Assembly (NCBI GenBank): GCA_947258675.1
Contig: CAMYJP010000055.1
Coordinates: 1 to 11,307, forward strand
DNA length: 11,307 nucleotides
Source: an uncultured Desulfobulbaceae bacterium
Lineage (GTDB): Bacteria > Desulfobacterota > Desulfobulbia > Desulfobulbales > BM004
Direction: 5' to 3'
Positions 9,365 to 11,307 of this stretch are shown here, piece after piece. Made by a program: the position numbers and the translations under genes. The notes below the pieces were generated by a model. The model did no database searches. It was not told the origin of the DNA and saw only the letters and a list, made by a program, of their open reading frames with translations. Every line of letters starts with the position of its first letter. Within the stretch, counting starts at the first letter, position 1.

Positions 9365-9380
9365 CACTTTAAGCAAAGTG
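9365..9380 (-). repeat. Small hairpin in the rplK leader
   Basis: CACTTT / AAAGTG form a 6-bp stem with a 4-base loop about 20 bases before the rplK start. In E. coli L1 represses rplK-rplA by binding the leader here. I cannot match this hairpin to the L1 consensus, so the link is only positional. Confidence 0.25.
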
Positions 9381-9428
9381 CATTACTTTATTTATATTTC
9401 AGCGATCCAAGTCGGCCTGAACAAAATT

Positions 9429-9445
9429 GGAATGGGCCAAATTCC
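9429..9445 (-). repeat. Short hairpin after nusG
   Basis: GGAAT / ATTCC form a 5-bp stem with a 7-base loop containing GGCC, followed by AATTTTG, 11 bases beyond the nusG stop. It could be a weak attenuator separating secE-nusG from the rplK genes; the stem is too short for a confident terminator call. Confidence 0.25.
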
Positions 9446-9456
9446 TTTAAGAAAAA

Positions 9457-9987
9457 TCAGTCATTTGAGACTTGAACAAATTCCAGCTCAACAGGAGTTG
9501 AACGGCCGAAGATACTAACCATTACCCTGACTCTTCCTTTGTCCGGAAAAACTTCGTCCACCACGCCTTGAAAATTTGCAAACGGGCCATCAATGACTCG
9601 AACGGTATCACCCACTTCGTATATAACCTTCGGTTTTGGTTTGAGTGCACCATCCTTGATGCGACTGATGATCTTCATGGCATCTTCATCCGACAACGAC
9701 GGTGGGTTCCTGTCGTTTCCAACAAACCCTGTAACTTTTGGCGTGGACCTCACAGTATGCCAGGTATTATCATTGAGTTCCATGTTAACCAAAATATATC
9801 CTGGGAAAAATTTCCTTTCCGAGGTTTTACGGGAACCCTTAATCATCTCCAAAACCTGTTCGGTCGGAACAAGAATCTCTCCAAACAATTCCTCCTGCTC
9901 CGCAGCCCTGATTCGTTCCTGAAGAGTCGTTTTCACTTTCTCTTCAAAGCCTGAATAGGTATGTACAATGTACCAGTGTCTAGCCAT
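9457..9987 (-). CDS. nusG: Transcription termination/antitermination factor NusG
   Basis: 176-residue elongation factor that binds the polymerase clamp and links it to Rho or the ribosomal protein S10. The NGN domain opens with ARHWYIVHTYSGFEEKVKTTL and contains KSERKFFPGYILV-type sequence (RKTSERKFFPGYILVNMEL, near residues 53-71) and TGFVG. The KOW domain is about residues 123-172 (VGDTVRVIDGPFANFQGVV, then GRVRVMVSIFGRSTPVELEF). Length is normal (E. coli 181). The ribosome site is weak: only GAGA about 11 bases before the ATG. The gap from secE is 208 bp, far longer than the near-adjacent spacing I expect for this pair. Confidence 0.98.
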   Translation of the reverse strand: MARHWYIVHTYSGFEEKVKTTLQERIRAAEQEELFGEILVPTEQVLEMIKGSRKTSERKFFPGYILVNMELNDNTWHTVRSTPKVTGFVGNDRNPPSLSDEDAMKIISRIKDGALKPKPKVIYEVGDTVRVIDGPFANFQGVVDEVFPDKGRVRVMVSIFGRSTPVELEFVQVSND

Positions 9988-10117
9988 ATTATTCTTAATC
10001 TCTTATTGGTCTTTTAATAGCAAAAACCAATTCTGTTAAGGGAGGCGCTTCTTTTCAATTTATTCAGGTCTATGAATATGGAGCTGTTAAATAAGACAAA
10101 TGAACAGGAGGATTGAT

Positions 10118-10204
10118 ATGTCTTCCTGTGAATTTTTCGAAACTGTCCGATATTGTTATTTCCCAGTTATGACTGCAGTAAAAGACCCCAAAGAATTATC
10201 GTAA
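10118..10204 (+). CDS. Possible 28-codon small ORF opposite to the operon, in the secE-nusG spacer
   Basis: This is the only plus-strand frame here with a convincing translation start: AGGAGG (10107-10112), 5-6 bases, then ATG. It encodes 28 residues beginning MSSCEFFETVRYCYFPVM and ending KDPKELS, with two cysteines, and stops 9 bases inside the 3' end of secE on the other strand. It has no recognised family, no clear promoter and no conserved context that I can see. It may be a remnant of an inserted gene, a real small protein, or a chance start; read on the operon strand, the same bases give a CCTCCT sequence in the nusG leader. Confidence 0.25.
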   Translation: MSSCEFFETVRYCYFPVMTAVKDPKELS

Positions 10205-10465
10205 AACGTAGGTTACCAACTTACCAATCAGTAGATCCACAGCACCCAGATAAATGGATATAATAGATACTAAAATAATAACAACACCAGTTGATCCAAG
10301 GGTAACTTTTTTGTCCGGCCAGACAATCTTTGCAAATTCAGCTTTGACTTCCTGAATAAAAACCTTTATTCGTTCCAAGCTGAAAGTATTCTTGTTTTCT
10401 TGGTCTGGAACTGCGACTTTGCTTTTTTTAGGTTTTTCAGGTTTTTTCTTTGCCATATTTTGCAT
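10196..10465 (-). CDS. secE: Preprotein translocase subunit SecE
   Basis: 89-residue single-span SecE, the clamp-like subunit that stabilises SecY in the inner-membrane translocon. A lysine-rich N-terminus (about residues 4-18) is followed by the conserved amphipathic helix SLERIKVFIQEVKAEFAKIVWP (29-50, with the signature W49-P50) and one transmembrane segment, roughly residues 58-83. This is the short one-span form common outside enteric bacteria; the E. coli protein has three spans. The start is uncertain: ATG at 10465 gives MQNMAKKK, ATG at 10456 gives MAKKK, and neither has a clear ribosome site. It follows tRNA-Trp by 97 bp. Confidence 0.95.
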   Translation of the reverse strand: MQNMAKKKPEKPKKSKVAVPDQENKNTFSLERIKVFIQEVKAEFAKIVWPDKKVTLGSTGVVIILVSIISIYLGAVDLLIGKLVTYVLR

Positions 10466-10562
10466 TCAGCTTGTTTTTATTAGAACTCGCAACGTTTTTA
10501 TTGATCGATACAACATCGATGACGTCGGCTATAGTTTCCTTTGTATTGAAGCACTCAGCAAT

Positions 10563-10639
10563 TGGCAGGCCAGGAGGGATTCGAACCCCCAGCCCCCGGA
10601 TTTGGAGTCCGGTGCTCTACCAATTCGAGCTACTGGCCT
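10563..10639 (-). tRNA. trnW: tRNA-Trp (anticodon CCA), CCA end encoded
   Basis: A full cloverleaf can be read: acceptor AGGCCAG / CTGGCCT, D arm with GCTC / GAGC around a loop containing GG, anticodon stem CCGGA / TCCGG with loop CTCCAAA, T arm with TTCGAAT loop, discriminator G and encoded CCA. The anticodon CCA reads UGG. It sits 7 bases after rpmG, so it is probably cut from the operon transcript by RNase P and 3' enzymes. A tRNA-Trp between tuf/rpmG and secE is a common arrangement. Confidence 0.97.
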
Positions 10640-10646
10640 ACCGAAG

Positions 10647-10796
10647 TTATTTTGTTTCCTTATGTGTCGTGTGTGACCGGCAGAAAGGACAATATTTCTT
10701 AAACTCCAGCTTCTGCGGGGTGTTCCGTTTGTTTTTTGTCGTGGTGTAATTTCTTCTTTTACACGTTGTACACCCTAACGTTATTATATCTCTCAT
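10647..10796 (-). CDS. rpmG: 50S ribosomal protein L33 (zinc-type)
   Basis: 49-residue large-subunit protein near the E site. The sequence [23 protein letters not shown], then [25 protein letters not shown], gives the two CxxC pairs (C9/C12 and C36/C39) of the zinc-binding C+ form of L33; the remaining family pattern (RNY, KKN/KNK R, LE.KKYC) is present. Starts at ATG 10794-10796 with AGAGGAAG 9-11 bases upstream. It is 55 bp downstream of tuf and 7 bp upstream of tRNA-Trp, as expected for the tuf-rpmG-trnW-secE order. Confidence 0.96.
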   Translation of the reverse strand: MRDIITLGCTTCKRRNYTTTKNKRNTPQKLEFKKYCPFCRSHTTHKETK

Positions 10797-10851
10797 TCCA
10801 GATGCTTCCTCTTAAAACATTGATGCTGAATGGAAATCAGCTCAATCCTGT

Positions 10852-11307
10852 CTATTCAATAATTTCGCTGATAACCCCAGCACCAACCGTGCGGCCGCCT
10901 TCTCGAATCGCAAACCGCAACTCCTTCTCCATGGCGATCGGGGTAATCAATACGCCCTCAACAGTAACATTATCACCAGGCATTACCATCTCTACTCCCG
11001 CTGGCAACGTCACTATTCCTGTCACATCTGTGGTTCGAAAATAAAACTGCGGACGATACCCGTTGAAAAATGGGGTGTGACGACCACCCTCTTCCTTGGT
11101 TAAGATATAGCACTCTGCCTTAAACTTCGTATGCGGTGTGATGCTACCGGGCTTCGACAGTACCTGACCACGCTCTATCTCCTCACGCTTAATGCCCCGA
11201 AGCAACGCACCGATGTTGTCGCCGGCTCGGCCCTCATCAAGAAGCTTACGAAACATCTCAACACCCGTGACCGTCGTCTTCTGCGTGTCCTTGATTCCTA
11301 CTATCTC
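10852..11307 (-). CDS. tuf: Elongation factor Tu, C-terminal part (runs off right edge)
   Basis: The final 151 residues of EF-Tu (about 395 in full), the GTPase that brings aminoacyl-tRNA to the ribosome. The window enters domain 2 at [21 protein letters not shown] and continues [44 protein letters not shown] into domain 3, with [31 protein letters not shown] and the end [21 protein letters not shown]. The stop is TAG. No disruption is visible. It lies upstream of rpmG and is the first gene of the window in the direction of transcription. Confidence 0.98.
   Translation of the reverse strand, partial: EIVGIKDTQKTTVTGVEMFRKLLDEGRAGDNIGALLRGIKREEIERGQVLSKPGSITPHTKFKAECYILTKEEGGRHTPFFNGYRPQFYFRTTDVTGIVTLPAGVEMVMPGDNVTVEGVLITPIAMEKELRFAIREGGRTVGAGVISEIIE

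Noticed and set aside
9568..9954. Two overlapping plus-strand frames opposite nusG
   Set aside because: Both are shadows of nusG without ribosome sites or family features.
10504..10520. ATCGAT-5 bases-ATCGAT repeat between tRNA-Trp and secE
   Set aside because: The stem is only 6 bp and AT-containing, with no U-run; likely chance.
1..11307. Mobile element, CRISPR array, toxin-antitoxin or defence cassette
   Set aside because: Nothing of the kind is visible: no transposase or integrase, no regular direct repeats, and gene order is the standard core one.

Overview
This window is a stretch of the bacterial ribosomal protein / RNA polymerase gene cluster. Every confident gene lies on the minus strand. 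Transcription runs from the right edge to the left: tuf (3' part) - rpmG - tRNA-Trp - secE - nusG - rplK - rplA - rplJ - rplL - rpoB - rpoC (5' part). The RpoB and RpoC sequences, the L33-tRNA-Trp-SecE-NusG order and the moderate-to-low GC point to a Desulfobacterota (former Deltaproteobacteria) organism, perhaps near Desulfobulbales. That placement is inferred from remembered family sequences, not from a search.

Layout. 10852-11307 encodes the C-terminal 151 residues of EF-Tu. 10563-10796 holds rpmG (49 aa, zinc-type L33) and, 7 bases further on, a complete tRNA-Trp(CCA). secE and nusG follow, separated by an unusually long 208-bp spacer that carries a possible 28-codon ORF on the opposite strand. 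rplK and rplA come next. A 363-bp spacer then contains a recognisable L10 leader, the autoregulatory site for rplJ-rplL, and a possible promoter. rplJ starts with TTG and is followed by rplL. A 312-bp spacer with a perfect 30-bp palindrome, probably an attenuator, precedes rpoB (1362 aa). rpoC begins with GTG after a 123-bp spacer and runs off the left edge after 725 codons, inside the bridge helix.

The genes work together as the core of gene expression: EF-Tu, L33, L11, L1, L10 and L7/L12 serve the ribosome, NusG couples polymerase to ribosome, SecE is a membrane translocon subunit, and RpoB/RpoC form the RNA polymerase active centre. I see no mobile element, CRISPR array, defence system or other accessory cassette.

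The one striking anomaly is in rpoC. The reading frame is open and otherwise collinear with E. coli beta' to the residue, but about 37 residues just before the catalytic NADFDGD motif are absent, including the nearly invariant NRAPTLHRLGIQAFEP block. This is either an assembly or sequence artefact or a very unusual polymerase allele, and it is the observation most worth checking.
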